A stretch of 64,000 nt of DNA from the NCBI RefSeq assembly GCF_004959925.1, contig NZ_SPUW01000002.1:62001-126000 (forward strand), written 5' to 3'. The notes beneath the pieces are model-generated. The model saw nothing but the letters and a program-made list of their open reading frames with translations. It searched no databases and was not told where the DNA came from. A program made the position numbers and the translations under genes. How positions within the stretch are numbered: position 1 is the stretch's first letter; each line of letters begins with the position of its first letter. Below, in pieces: positions 25,390 through 36,393 of this stretch. The stretch comes from Pseudooceanicola onchidii. Its GTDB lineage: Bacteria; Pseudomonadota; Alphaproteobacteria; Rhodobacterales; Rhodobacteraceae.

Positions 25390-27216
25390 TCAGAGACCCT
25401 GCAATAATTTCTTCAGGTGTTCTGCCACTTCTGCATCTCCTGGAAGAGCTTTCCCCAGCCCATGTCCACCTTTTAATCCTTTATCTGTGGCTGACTTGCG
25501 CACGGCTGAAAGGAGCTCTTTGCCTACATATGTGAACTCTCTGCCGCGCTCAGAAAGCTTAACTCGCGCTTCTGCCGGTCCCACATACTCAGCCTCGCCT
25601 TTTTGGTAGGCTGATATCTGTTTGACCACCTCTGTCCGTTTAGAGTTGAAGCGCTTTGCAGCATCCTTTGCGTCGAGCAGATCGCATGCGTCATTGATCA
25701 ACTCGCGGGCTTCCTCCGCAGACACAGCATACTCAAATGAAACTATGGCATCATTGATCCAGTATGACTCAATGTCTGAGCCATTTGTGAACCAGACCGC
25801 GATATCTTGATCGCTGTAAGGCTGCGCGAGAAGAGCTTGATCCTCTTGCAGCATGAAATCGCAATCTCTGTGGAGCACGATCTTCATTTTATTACCAAAC
25901 AACTGACGGAGGCCTGCGATGCTCGCTGCCGGAGGAAGGCTTGAGCTACCGCGGGCAGGCCAGATTGCGGTCTTCCGAAACAAGGTTGGCCACTGGCTGA
26001 GCAGCTTGTTCAACATGCCAACCTTATCATCCTCGGTTACCAACAGGATGCTCTTGTCCAGCAAGCCCCAACCCATGTCGCGCCGGATTTCATCAGTATT
26101 GTCGCTGGCAACCTTTCCTTGTTTCATCCAGATGAGCGTCGCATCCACCGTAAGAGCTCGAACGACACTGGGGCTGTGCGTAGTAAGCAGAACTTGGCAG
26201 TCATACTTGATGGCTGCCTCCATGAGAGCGAGAGTAAGTCGTTCTTGCACATCGGGATGAAGATGCGAATCCGGCTCATCGACCAAGAGAATCCGAGGTC
26301 GGAAATAAACCAAGTATGCAAATATCTGGATGACTTGTAGAAATCCGATACCGGCCAGTTTCAACGGCTTAAAGCGTTTGGGATCAGCAGCTTTCATCGC
26401 TTCCGTTTGAAACGCAGCATTTATTTTGTAGTCTTTTTCATCGTCGAAAGTGACTTGGAGGTTTAGAGGTCCCAAAACCCGGGATACAAGCGCCTCGACT
26501 TCTGCAAGGCTATCCCTTCCATGTGTCGACGCGGTTCCCTTGAGCAACTCCAATACATTCCTGAGAACCGTATTTGCGTCGCCTGCCGCTGCTTGGCGGT
26601 GGACAATCCTCTTGGACCGTTTTTCCTCCGACAATGGTATGCCCGCAAGTCCCGGAATGTAGGCCGAAATTTCCCGCTGCTGAGATCGTATTAGCGTCGT
26701 GATCAGATTGTTGGAGGGAACATGGACGCTGATACCTTCGTTTCGTGCGGACTTGATCCACATCGAACTTCCGATCGTCGGTGCCCCATCAATGCTTGCT
26801 TCGATTTCCAAATCCATTCTGGGAGCTGCGGCAAAGTTGCCACACTCGGTTGAATGAGAAGCATTTTTGTATTCTGGCGACGGCATGTATGTCGCTTCGA
26901 GTTCCGAAAGCGTTGAAGCCTCTGCATTTTTTGTCGCAGTTGCCGGGGATCGTGGCTCCACGCTGAGATTTCGACCACTCTGTAGCATCCAGTGAAGAGC
27001 TTGCAAGATAGAGCTCTTTCCGCTGCCATTGGTTCCCACAATGACCGTGAAATCCGACAACGGAATGGTGGTTTCCTCGATCGCCTTGAAGTTCTTGATC
27101 GTGGCTTTTGTCAGCTTCATGGCTCCGGAGCCCGAGCCAGATTTTTCGCCCGCGTTGCCAGATACATTGGCAACTTCATAAATCTGGTCGATTTCGGATG
27201 TAGCGTCGCCGCTCAT
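25390..27216 (-). CDS. OLD-family ATP-dependent nuclease (AAA ATPase plus TOPRIM-like)
   Basis: 608 residues. Walker A GTNGSGKSS is at 61-69, Walker B is ILLVDEPDSHLHPDV (about 305) and the H-loop is LLTTHSPSVV. The C-terminal half has ILLVTEDDK and IVLHRDCDF, fitting the Glu and D-x-D of an OLD-type TOPRIM nuclease domain. Relatives act in defence against phage or plasmids. No helicase partner (GajB-type) lies beside it, so it is closer to a stand-alone class 1 OLD protein. The first 32 residues are low-complexity (GEKSGSGSGA); Met33 (27120) is an alternative start. It is visibly richer in A/T than gyrB and the other neighbours, which suggests acquisition by transfer. Confidence 0.78.
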   Translation of the reverse strand: MSGDATSEIDQIYEVANVSGNAGEKSGSGSGAMKLTKATIKNFKAIEETTIPLSDFTVIVGTNGSGKSSILQALHWMLQSGRNLSVEPRSPATATKNAEASTLSELEATYMPSPEYKNASHSTECGNFAAAPRMDLEIEASIDGAPTIGSSMWIKSARNEGISVHVPSNNLITTLIRSQQREISAYIPGLAGIPLSEEKRSKRIVHRQAAAGDANTVLRNVLELLKGTASTHGRDSLAEVEALVSRVLGPLNLQVTFDDEKDYKINAAFQTEAMKAADPKRFKPLKLAGIGFLQVIQIFAYLVYFRPRILLVDEPDSHLHPDVQERLTLALMEAAIKYDCQVLLTTHSPSVVRALTVDATLIWMKQGKVASDNTDEIRRDMGWGLLDKSILLVTEDDKVGMLNKLLSQWPTLFRKTAIWPARGSSSLPPAASIAGLRQLFGNKMKIVLHRDCDFMLQEDQALLAQPYSDQDIAVWFTNGSDIESYWINDAIVSFEYAVSAEEARELINDACDLLDAKDAAKRFNSKRTEVVKQISAYQKGEAEYVGPAEARVKLSERGREFTYVGKELLSAVRKSATDKGLKGGHGLGKALPGDAEVAEHLKKLLQGL

Positions 27217-27377
27217 AGAAACATCTCGCTCGTGATATACTTCGACTTGTCAGTCGCTTTGCGCTGAATGGAAAATAGTTTTCAAAAGGCAATCTTCCCC
27301 TACTACAACATCTCTTTAGCCATCAGTCTTTCGCTGATGAATGCCGATGCCAACCAAGAACCTGCGTCTGCATACGG

Positions 27378-27433
27378 GCGCAACATTATGCGCAAATCGC
27401 GCAATCTTATGCTCACCGCGCACGATTATGCGC
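27378..27433. repeat. Three spaced 16-bp dyads beside gyrB
   Basis: Copies at 27378-27393, 27399-27414 and 27418-27433 share GCGCAnnnTTATGCGC (the middle one ends GCTC). Start-to-start spacings are 21 and 19 bp, about two helical turns. Each copy is an imperfect palindrome with GCGCA/TGCGC arms. They lie 15 bp beyond the gyrB stop and about 160 bp upstream of the OLD-family gene. Confidence 0.7.
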
Positions 27434-27447
27434 GATCCTACAAGGCC

Positions 27448-29895
<2,448 letters not shown>

Positions 29896-30029
29896 TTATA
29901 CCGTCGGCTGGGGGTCTTGTCACGCCAAAGACACAATATTTGGTGGTTTCCCGCTGCCCTTGCGGCAATGGACAAGGCCCCCGGTTTCGCTAGGCTGCGC
30001 CGCATCAGGATCGCGCATCGGAGAACCCC

Positions 30030-30644
30030 ATGATCACCCTTTACTGGACCCCGCGCAGCCGCGCCGAACGTATGTTCTGGCTGCTTGAGGAAGTGGGCCA
30101 GCCCTACCAGCTGGAGCGCTTTGATTTCGCCGATCCCAAGGCGCAACCCAGCCCCGGGTTCGCCGCCGCCAGCCCCCTGCGCAAGCTGCCCGCCCTGTCG
30201 GATGGCGACGTGCACCTGGCCGATACGGCGGCCATCGCGCTCTACCTCGCCGACCGCTACGCCATGGGGCGGCTGGCCCCGGCGCTGGATGCCGCCGCGC
30301 GGGGTCCGTACCTGTACTGGATGTTCTTCACCCCCTCGGCGCTGGAACCTGCGATTGCCGAAAAGGTCGGCGGGCTGGAACAGCGGCCGACCTCCTATCC
30401 CTGGGGCACGTTCGACCGGATGACCGACGCGTTTGAATCGCACCTGAACAGCCACGACTGGTTCGCGGGCGATGATTTCACCATGGCGGATGCGATGATG
30501 GCGGGCTCGATCGGCTATCTCGCGGCCTTCGGGCTTTATACGCCGCTGGCCCGCGTGCAGGCCTTCCTGGATCGCTGCGAACAGCGCCCGGCCTATGCAG
30601 CAGGCCACAAGCGGCTTGAGGACGCCAAGGCCGCGCTAGGCTAA
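30030..30644 (+). CDS. Glutathione S-transferase family protein
   Basis: 204 residues. The N-terminal thioredoxin-like domain (ITLYWTPRSRAERMFWLLEEVGQPY, LPALSDGDVHLADTAAIALYL) and the helical C-terminal domain (about 90-195, ending with FTMADAMMAGSIGY) are clear. It probably conjugates or reduces small electrophiles with glutathione. It stands alone on the plus strand, and its stop overlaps the convergent LysE-family gene by 4 bp. Confidence 0.88.
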   Translation: MITLYWTPRSRAERMFWLLEEVGQPYQLERFDFADPKAQPSPGFAAASPLRKLPALSDGDVHLADTAAIALYLADRYAMGRLAPALDAAARGPYLYWMFFTPSALEPAIAEKVGGLEQRPTSYPWGTFDRMTDAFESHLNSHDWFAGDDFTMADAMMAGSIGYLAAFGLYTPLARVQAFLDRCEQRPAYAAGHKRLEDAKAALG

Positions 30645-31261
30645 AGCACGGCGATCAGCAGGCCGACCCAGATCATCAGCCCCCCGGCGACCAGATTGGT
30701 GCGCCGCATCGCCCGCCCCGAAGCCAGCACCCGCCGCACCCGGTCCACCATCAGCGCGAACAGCAGGTTGCCGATGAACGGCACGGCCATGGAAATCCCC
30801 ATGATCGCCGCGACGTCCCAGGCCGTCACCTGGCTCAGGTCGAAGAACCCGGGCAGCACGCCCATGTAGAACAGGATCGCCTTGGGGTTGCCCAGGATCA
30901 CCACCAGCCCCGCGACGAACCCCGCCCACATGCCGGGCCGGGTCAGGCGGCTGTCGGCGGCGATGGTCTTGTCGGCGTTGCGGATCAGCAGGATCCCCAT
31001 GGTCAGGAACATCGCCGCGCCGACATAGCGCAGGATGGTCATGAACCCCTCGATCTGGCCGACGATCCAGCTCACCCCCAGCACCGCCAGCAACGGCCAG
31101 AGCGCATCGCCGATCACCACGCCAAGCGCCAGCGGCCAGGCGGCGTTGAACCCGCCCGACAGGGCGCGCGCGGTCAGGGCCAGCCAGACCGGTCCGGGGG
31201 TCAGGAACAGGACGAACAGCGCGCCGGCGTAAAAGGCCAGCTGAGTCAAAGTGAGGGTCAT
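30641..31261 (-). CDS. LysE/RhtB-family amino-acid exporter
   Basis: 206 residues with about six membrane helices and the family motif FLTPGPVWLALTARALSGG near the N-terminus. GNPKAILFYMGVLPGFF is the second conserved block. It probably exports an amino acid or derivative across the inner membrane. It overlaps the upstream VOC gene by 4 bp. Confidence 0.88.
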   Translation of the reverse strand: MTLTLTQLAFYAGALFVLFLTPGPVWLALTARALSGGFNAAWPLALGVVIGDALWPLLAVLGVSWIVGQIEGFMTILRYVGAAMFLTMGILLIRNADKTIAADSRLTRPGMWAGFVAGLVVILGNPKAILFYMGVLPGFFDLSQVTAWDVAAIMGISMAVPFIGNLLFALMVDRVRRVLASGRAMRRTNLVAGGLMIWVGLLIAVL

Positions 31262-31689
31262 TCAGGATCCGGTATCGTCAGGGTGCCGTCCTCGTGGACG
31301 GTCCAGAAGGGGTTGTGGGCCAGTTCCCAGACATGGCCGTCCGGGTCGGCGTAATAGCCGGAATAGCCACCCCAGAAGACCTCTTCGGGGGCTTTCAGGT
31401 TCGTGGCCCCGGCGGCCAGCGCGGCGGCAAAGGCCGCATCCACCGCCGCCCGGTCGGGAAAGTTCTGCGCCAGGGTCACCGCGCCAAAGCCAAGCGTGGC
31501 ACCCTCGCGCCCCTGGTCCTTCGCCAGATCCGCCAGCCCGAACAGCCCAAGCGCCATGCCATGCATCCGGTAGAACGCCACTTCGGGCGGCGAGGGCACG
31601 GGATCCCAGCCAAGCGCGGCGTAGAACGCCTTCGCCCGGCCCAGGTCCGCCACACCCAAAGTGATCAGGTTCACACGCTGCGGGGTCAT
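31258..31689 (-). CDS. VOC-superfamily (glyoxalase/dioxygenase fold) protein
   Basis: 143 residues: NLITLGVADLGRAKAFYAALGW at the N-terminus and YSGYYADPDGHVWELAHNP near the C-terminus, the two beta-alpha-beta units of a VOC protein with possible metal ligands His and Glu. It overlaps recF by 4 bp and the LysE gene by 4 bp. Substrate unknown; no visible functional link to recombination. Confidence 0.88.
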   Translation of the reverse strand: MTPQRVNLITLGVADLGRAKAFYAALGWDPVPSPPEVAFYRMHGMALGLFGLADLAKDQGREGATLGFGAVTLAQNFPDRAAVDAAFAAALAAGATNLKAPEEVFWGGYSGYYADPDGHVWELAHNPFWTVHEDGTLTIPDPE

Positions 31690-32804
31690 GCCGCCTCCTC
31701 CACCCGGCTTTCACCGGCCTCTTCGGTCACGCGCAGGTGCTGCGCCCGCGCGCCCAGCTCCGTGAACAGTTCCGCTCCGGTACCGGTCATCCAGGCCTGC
31801 GCGCCCAAGGCGCAGACCTCGTCATAAAGGGCAGCGCGCCGATCGGCGTCAAGATGCGCCGCCACCTCGTCCAAGAGCAGGATCGGCGGCGCCCCGAAAT
31901 CCTCGGCCAGAGCCCGCGCATTCGCCAGGATCAGCGAGATCAGCAAGGCCTTCTGTTCCCCGGTCGAGGCATCCCTGGCCGCGATCCCCTTGGCCGCCCA
32001 ATGCGCCTCCAGGTCGATGCGATGCGGCCCGATCAGCGTGCGCCCCGCACTCAGATCGCGCCGCCGCCCTTCGGCCAGCGCCCGGCGCAGCCCCTCGGCG
32101 CCGTCGGGCAGATCCCCCTCGGCATGGCGCATCGCCAGTTCCGGCGCGGGAAAGGCCGTCGCGGCATCCTCTGTCGCCGCCCTCAGCAGCTCCAGCGCCG
32201 CCGCCCGGTTCGCCATGATCTTTGCCCCGGCCTCGGCCATCTGGCCTTCCAGCGCAACGTACCAATGCTCGTCCCGCACCATGTCCTTGAGCAGCCGGTT
32301 GCGTTCGCGCATGGCCTTCTCATAGGCCAGCGATACCTCGGCATGTGATGGATCAAAGCTCAGCGTCATCCGGTCCAGGAACCGCCGCCGCCCCTCGGCC
32401 CCCTCGATCCACAGCCGGTCCATCGAGGGCACCAGCCACAGCACCCGCGCCACGCGCCCCAGCCCGGCCTGCGCCACCGCCTTGCCGTCGATACGCACGC
32501 TACGCGCCGTGCCCGGCTCTGCCATGGTTTCCAGCTCATGCACCTGGTGCAGCGACCGCAGCACGGCCGTCAGCTTCCAGCCCAGGGCCTCGGGCCGCCG
32601 GATCAGATCCTCGGCCGCCGCGCGCCGCATGCCGCGTCCGGGCGACATCATAGACACGGCCTCCAGAAGCGAGGTCTTGCCCGCCCCGTTCGGCCCGTGA
32701 ATCGCCACCGGCCGCCCGTCGGTCTCGACCACGCCGCGCCGGTAGGACCGGAAATGCGACAGGGTCAGCCGGGTCAGACACAACCGTCCCAAGCCAACCC
32801 CCAT
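31686..32804 (-). CDS. recF: DNA replication and repair protein RecF
   Basis: 372 residues from the ATG at 32804, which gives MGVGLGRLCLTRLTLSHFRSY; ATG at 32810 or an extension to 32858 is possible but reaches into a hairpin after dnaN. Walker A is GPNGAGKTSLLE, the signature-like region is STGEQKALLISLILANA and Walker B is ILLLDEVAAHLD, as in SMC-like RecF. It helps load RecA at single-strand gaps. The gene order dnaA-dnaN-recF is the classic one. Confidence 0.93.
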   Translation of the reverse strand: MGVGLGRLCLTRLTLSHFRSYRRGVVETDGRPVAIHGPNGAGKTSLLEAVSMMSPGRGMRRAAAEDLIRRPEALGWKLTAVLRSLHQVHELETMAEPGTARSVRIDGKAVAQAGLGRVARVLWLVPSMDRLWIEGAEGRRRFLDRMTLSFDPSHAEVSLAYEKAMRERNRLLKDMVRDEHWYVALEGQMAEAGAKIMANRAAALELLRAATEDAATAFPAPELAMRHAEGDLPDGAEGLRRALAEGRRRDLSAGRTLIGPHRIDLEAHWAAKGIAARDASTGEQKALLISLILANARALAEDFGAPPILLLDEVAAHLDADRRAALYDEVCALGAQAWMTGTGAELFTELGARAQHLRVTEEAGESRVEEAA

Positions 32805-32836
32805 CTTCATCTTGCCAAAAATACTCTCGCGCGACG

Positions 32837-32853
32837 CGCTGGCCGCGCCAGCG
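32837..32853 (-). promoter_or_regulatory. Hairpin between dnaN and recF
   Basis: CGCTGGC-CGC-GCCAGCG, a 7-bp perfect stem with a 3-base loop, lies 9 bp after the dnaN stop. It has no U-run and so may reduce, not abolish, read-through into recF. Confidence 0.5.
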
Positions 32854-32861
32854 GCCACCCC

Positions 32862-33980
32862 TTACACGCGCATCGGCATGACGACGTAGACCGCGCTCGT
32901 GTCGTTGCCTTCGCGCATCAGGGTCGGGTCACCGGCCGAATTGAACAGGAACACCGCGTTCTCGCGGTCCACCTGGGACGCGATTTCCAGCAGGTATTTC
33001 GCGTTGAACCCGATCTCGAGCCGCTCATCGCCATAGGCCACGGCCAGCTCTTCCTCGGCTGCGCCCGAATCCGGGGCGTTCACCGACAGGACCAGCCGGT
33101 CCTCGTCCAGCGCCAGCTTCACCGCGCGCGACCGTTCCGAAGACACGGTGGCCACACGGTCGACCGCCTTGGCGAAATCGGCGGCGTCCACTTCCATCTT
33201 CTTGGTGTTGCCCTGCGGGATGACCCGCGAATAATCCGGGAAGGTGCCGTCGATGACCTTCGAGGTCAGGGTGATGTCGGGGGTGGCAAAGCGCACCTTG
33301 GTTTCGCTGACCGAGACGGCGATCTTCATCTCGTCGTCTTCCAGTAGCTTGCGCAGCTCTCCGACCGTCTTGCGCGGCACGATCACGCCCGGCATGTCCT
33401 CGGCGCCCTCGGGCAGCTCGGCGTCGATCCGGGCCAGGCGGTGGCCGTCGGTGGCCACGCAGCGCAGCACCCGGCCGCCTTCGCCTTCGGCGATGTGCAT
33501 GTAGACGCCGTTCAGGTAATACCGCGTTTCCTCGGTGGAAATCGCGAATTTCGACTTGTCGAACAGGCGGCGCAGCACCGGCGCGGGGGCCGAGAAGTTC
33601 GAGTGGTATTCCGACGACGCCATGACCGGGAAATCTTCCTTCGGCAGGGTCGCGAGGTTGAAGTTCGACCGGCCCGCGGTGACCGTCAGGCGGCCTGCCG
33701 CGCCGTCCTCGGACAGGGTCACCATGGACCCGTCGGGCAGCTTGCGGACGATTTCGTGCAGGGTCACGGCGCTGACCGTGGTCGCCCCGGCGCGTTCGAC
33801 CATCGCCGGCGCCTTGTCGACGACCTCGATATCCAGGTCGGTGGCGCGGAACTGCACGTCGTTGCCCTCGGCCTCGATCAGCACGTTCGCCAGGATCGGG
33901 ATCGTATTGCGCCGCTCGACCACCGACTGGGCCTGGGACACCGCCTTGAGAAGCGCGGCACGTTCGATGCTGATTTTCAT
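32862..33980 (-). CDS. dnaN: DNA polymerase III beta subunit (sliding clamp)
   Basis: 372 residues, standard length, with three clamp domains. It begins MKISIERAALLKAVSQAQSV and ends with the conserved VMPMRV. It forms the ring that tethers the replicative polymerase. It is downstream of dnaA on the same strand with 186 bp between, which contains a good terminator, so it probably has its own promoter as well. Confidence 0.98.
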   Translation of the reverse strand: MKISIERAALLKAVSQAQSVVERRNTIPILANVLIEAEGNDVQFRATDLDIEVVDKAPAMVERAGATTVSAVTLHEIVRKLPDGSMVTLSEDGAAGRLTVTAGRSNFNLATLPKEDFPVMASSEYHSNFSAPAPVLRRLFDKSKFAISTEETRYYLNGVYMHIAEGEGGRVLRCVATDGHRLARIDAELPEGAEDMPGVIVPRKTVGELRKLLEDDEMKIAVSVSETKVRFATPDITLTSKVIDGTFPDYSRVIPQGNTKKMEVDAADFAKAVDRVATVSSERSRAVKLALDEDRLVLSVNAPDSGAAEEELAVAYGDERLEIGFNAKYLLEIASQVDRENAVFLFNSAGDPTLMREGNDTSAVYVVMPMRV

Positions 33981-34108
33981 GACCCCAGACTCCTGTCCCA
34001 GATTTGACCCGTGCGATGCCGGGACCGGAAAGCTACCGGTTTCATGGCGTCACACAAGTGGTTTCTTGGCTTTTTCCGATGGTTTCCGGGCAGGGTCAAG
34101 GCAACCCG

Positions 34109-34140
34109 CAAAACGAAGGGGACCGTTTCCACGATCCCCT
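34109..34140 (-). terminator. Rho-independent-type terminator after dnaA
   Basis: Read on the minus strand, AGGGGATCG-TGGAAA-CGGTCCCCT forms a 9-bp stem with one T-G pair, followed by TCGTTTT. It lies 27 bp after the dnaA stop and may separate dnaA from dnaN. Confidence 0.65.
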
Positions 34141-34166
34141 GCGTCACGTACCGGTTTTTTGGCGGA

Positions 34167-35579
34167 TCAGGCCTCGAGCGCGCGGCGCAGCATCTCGACG
34201 TCTTCGGCGATCTGGCTGTCCTGCACCTTCAGCTCTTCCACGCGCTTCACGCCGTGGATCACCGTGGTGTGGTCGCGCCCGCCAAAACGGCGGCCGATTT
34301 CCGGCAGCGACCGCGAGGTCAGCGTCTTGGCCAGGTACATCGCGATCTGGCGCGGCCGGGCAAAGGTGCGCACCCGCTTGGGCCCGATCAGGTCGGACAT
34401 GCGGATGTTGAAGTGTTCGGCGACCTTGCGCTGGATTTCCTCGACCGTGATCTTCTTGTCCGAGGCGCGCAGGATGTCGGCCAGGCATTCCTGGGTCAGG
34501 TCCAGCGTGATCTCGCGACCGACCAGAGACGAAAAGGCGAACAGACGGGTCAGCGCGCCTTCGAGGACGCGGACGTTGGTGGAAATACGGTGCGCCAGGA
34601 ATTCAAGAACGCCGGGCGCGATCTTGAGATCCGGGTACTGGTCGCGGTGCGCATCCAGCTTGCACTGCAGGATGCCAAGGCGCAGTTCGTAATCGGTCGG
34701 GTGCAGGTCAACGATCAGGCCGCACTGCATGCGGGACCGGATGCGCTCTTCCATGTCGGTCATTTCACCCGGGGCGCGGTCGCCGGACAGGATGATCTGC
34801 TTGTTCTGATCGACCAGCGCGTTGAAGGTGTGGAAGAATTCTTCCTGCGTGCTGTCCTTGCCGGCGATGAACTGGATATCGTCGACCATCAGAACGTCGA
34901 CGGTGCGGAACAGCGATTTGAAATCCATCGTGCGGCGTTCGCGGATCGCCTGGACGAAACGGTACATGAACTGTTCGGCGGACAGGTAGACCACCGTCAG
35001 CTCGGGCCGGTTCACCTGCAGTTCGTTGGCAATCGCGTGCATCAGGTGCGTCTTGCCCAGGCCGACGCCGCCGTACAGGAACAGCGGGTTGAAGGTCACC
35101 GGGCCGCCTTCGGCCACACGCCGGGCAGCGGCATGGGCCAGTTCGTTCGGCTTGCCGACGACAAAGCGGTCGAAGGTGAAACGCGGATCCAGCGGCGCGG
35201 GCTGAAGCATCGCGTCCAGGCCGGTGCGCGCGGGCGTGGCGGCAACAGCCGGGGCCGGGGCGCTGGCAGGCGCCTCGGCTGTCGGTTCAACCTCCATCGC
35301 CGCGGGGCGCGCGGGCTGGGATGCGTTGGTGTTGGCGGCCTTGTTCACGATGAACTCAAGGCGGCGGACCTGGTCGTAGACGGCAGAGACTTCGCCCAGG
35401 ATGAGATCGCCGAAATTCCGGGCGACGTAGGTGCCGGCATAAGAGTTCGGGGCGCCGATCACGGCCACGCCTTCATCCATCCGGTCAAAGACGAGGGGCT
35501 CGATCCAATTGCGATAATTGCTCTGCCCGACGTTCTTCAGCAGCTTTTCCTTGACCGTGCCCCATTGCTCTTTTGTCAT
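34167..35579 (-). CDS. dnaA: Chromosomal replication initiator DnaA
   Basis: 470 residues from the ATG at 35579 (MTKEQWGTVKEKLLKNVG); the upstream in-frame extension to 35759 is non-conserved. Domain I spans about 1-80, an Ala/Pro-rich linker about 95-145, and AAA+ Walker A GGVGLGKTHL with Walker B LMVDDIQF follows. The C-terminal DNA-binding signature GGRDHTTVIHGVKRVEEL is intact. It binds DnaA boxes at the origin. No DnaA-box cluster lies next to the gene. Confidence 0.98.
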   Translation of the reverse strand: MTKEQWGTVKEKLLKNVGQSNYRNWIEPLVFDRMDEGVAVIGAPNSYAGTYVARNFGDLILGEVSAVYDQVRRLEFIVNKAANTNASQPARPAAMEVEPTAEAPASAPAPAVAATPARTGLDAMLQPAPLDPRFTFDRFVVGKPNELAHAAARRVAEGGPVTFNPLFLYGGVGLGKTHLMHAIANELQVNRPELTVVYLSAEQFMYRFVQAIRERRTMDFKSLFRTVDVLMVDDIQFIAGKDSTQEEFFHTFNALVDQNKQIILSGDRAPGEMTDMEERIRSRMQCGLIVDLHPTDYELRLGILQCKLDAHRDQYPDLKIAPGVLEFLAHRISTNVRVLEGALTRLFAFSSLVGREITLDLTQECLADILRASDKKITVEEIQRKVAEHFNIRMSDLIGPKRVRTFARPRQIAMYLAKTLTSRSLPEIGRRFGGRDHTTVIHGVKRVEELKVQDSQIAEDVEMLRRALEA

Positions 35580-36004
35580 TTTGGTTCTGTTGCCCCCAGA
35601 TTTTCTTCGAACTTGCTCAATCGGCCTCATGGCCCGAAACACGCGCTGTAACGGCAAAGCACAGCCAGTACGGTCCCCGCAGCAGGAACACGCTCTGGTC
35701 ATACATACTTTGTCAGGACTCGCAGCGGGTTGGGTGGAACATTGTCCCCGACCACTCAACCTAAAGCTGCGAAACCCGCCTGCACCCTGGTTCGGTTCGG
35801 ATCGTCCCTAATCCGGCGTAGCGCCATTCTATGCTGGCTGTGCCGGGTGTTCCGCTCGACCGGGGTCCTTGGTGCCCCAAACAGGCGACGTGAATCGCAA
35901 GACAAGCTTTAGCAACTGCCGGGAGAGAGTCGCAACGACAAGAAGTTCTTGACTCGCAGAAGGTCGAAATCGAATCTGAATACGGTGGCAGAAGCGCCAC
36001 AAGC
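35580..36004. other. dnaA-rpsT intergenic region
   Basis: About 425 bp before the rpsT terminator, expected to hold the dnaA promoter (minus strand; TAGAAT near 35832 is a weak -10 candidate). No TTATNCACA-type DnaA box was found on either strand, so this does not look like a replication origin. Short open frames have no support. Confidence 0.5.
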
Positions 36005-36033
36005 AAAAGGGCGCCGCTTTCGCGACGCCCTTT
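36005..36033 (-). terminator. rpsT terminator
   Basis: On the minus strand AAAGGGCGTCGC-GAAA-GCGGCGCCCTTT forms a 12-bp stem (one T-G pair) with a GAAA tetraloop and a following U-run (CCCTTTTGC). It begins 26 bp after the rpsT stop. A strong intrinsic terminator. Confidence 0.88.
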
Positions 36034-36059
36034 AAACTTCAAGCAGTTGTCCGTTCGGA

Positions 36060-36323
36060 TCAGGCGATTGCCTTCACGCGGGCGGACAGACGCGACATTT
36101 TCCGTGCTGCGGTGTTCTTGTGCATGATGCCTTTGGTGACACCGCGCATCAGTTCAGGCTGTGCAGCCTGAAGTGCAGTGGAAGCTGCCGACTTGTCACC
36201 CGACGCAATCGCCTCTTCCACCTTGCGAAGGAAGGTGCGGATGCGCGAGCGGCGCGCCTTGTTGACCGTCTGACGGGCAACCATCTGACGTGCGCGCTTC
36301 TTGGATTGAGGCGAATTGGCCAT
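36060..36323 (-). CDS. rpsT: 30S ribosomal protein S20
   Basis: 87 residues, Lys/Arg/Ala-rich and helical, starting [18 protein letters not shown] and containing [22 protein letters not shown]. It binds 16S rRNA early in small-subunit assembly. It lies on the same strand as dnaA, upstream, with its own terminator. Confidence 0.97.
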   Translation of the reverse strand: MANSPQSKKRARQMVARQTVNKARRSRIRTFLRKVEEAIASGDKSAASTALQAAQPELMRGVTKGIMHKNTAARKMSRLSARVKAIA

Positions 36324-36393
36324 AATTATTCCGTCCCGTGGTTAGGGTTCGTACGTTCTGAAGCCGCGCTATTAGGCCCGACTCGCCGCGAAG

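Noticed and set aside
25390-27216. Gabija system
   Set aside because: The OLD-type protein lacks an adjacent UvrD-like helicase (GajB).
34011-35651. Plus-strand open frame (546 codons) across dnaA
   Set aside because: Antisense shadow of dnaA.
35580-36059. Replication origin next to dnaA
   Set aside because: No DnaA-box cluster or AT-rich unwinding element between dnaA and rpsT; only one consensus box exists 1 kb away.
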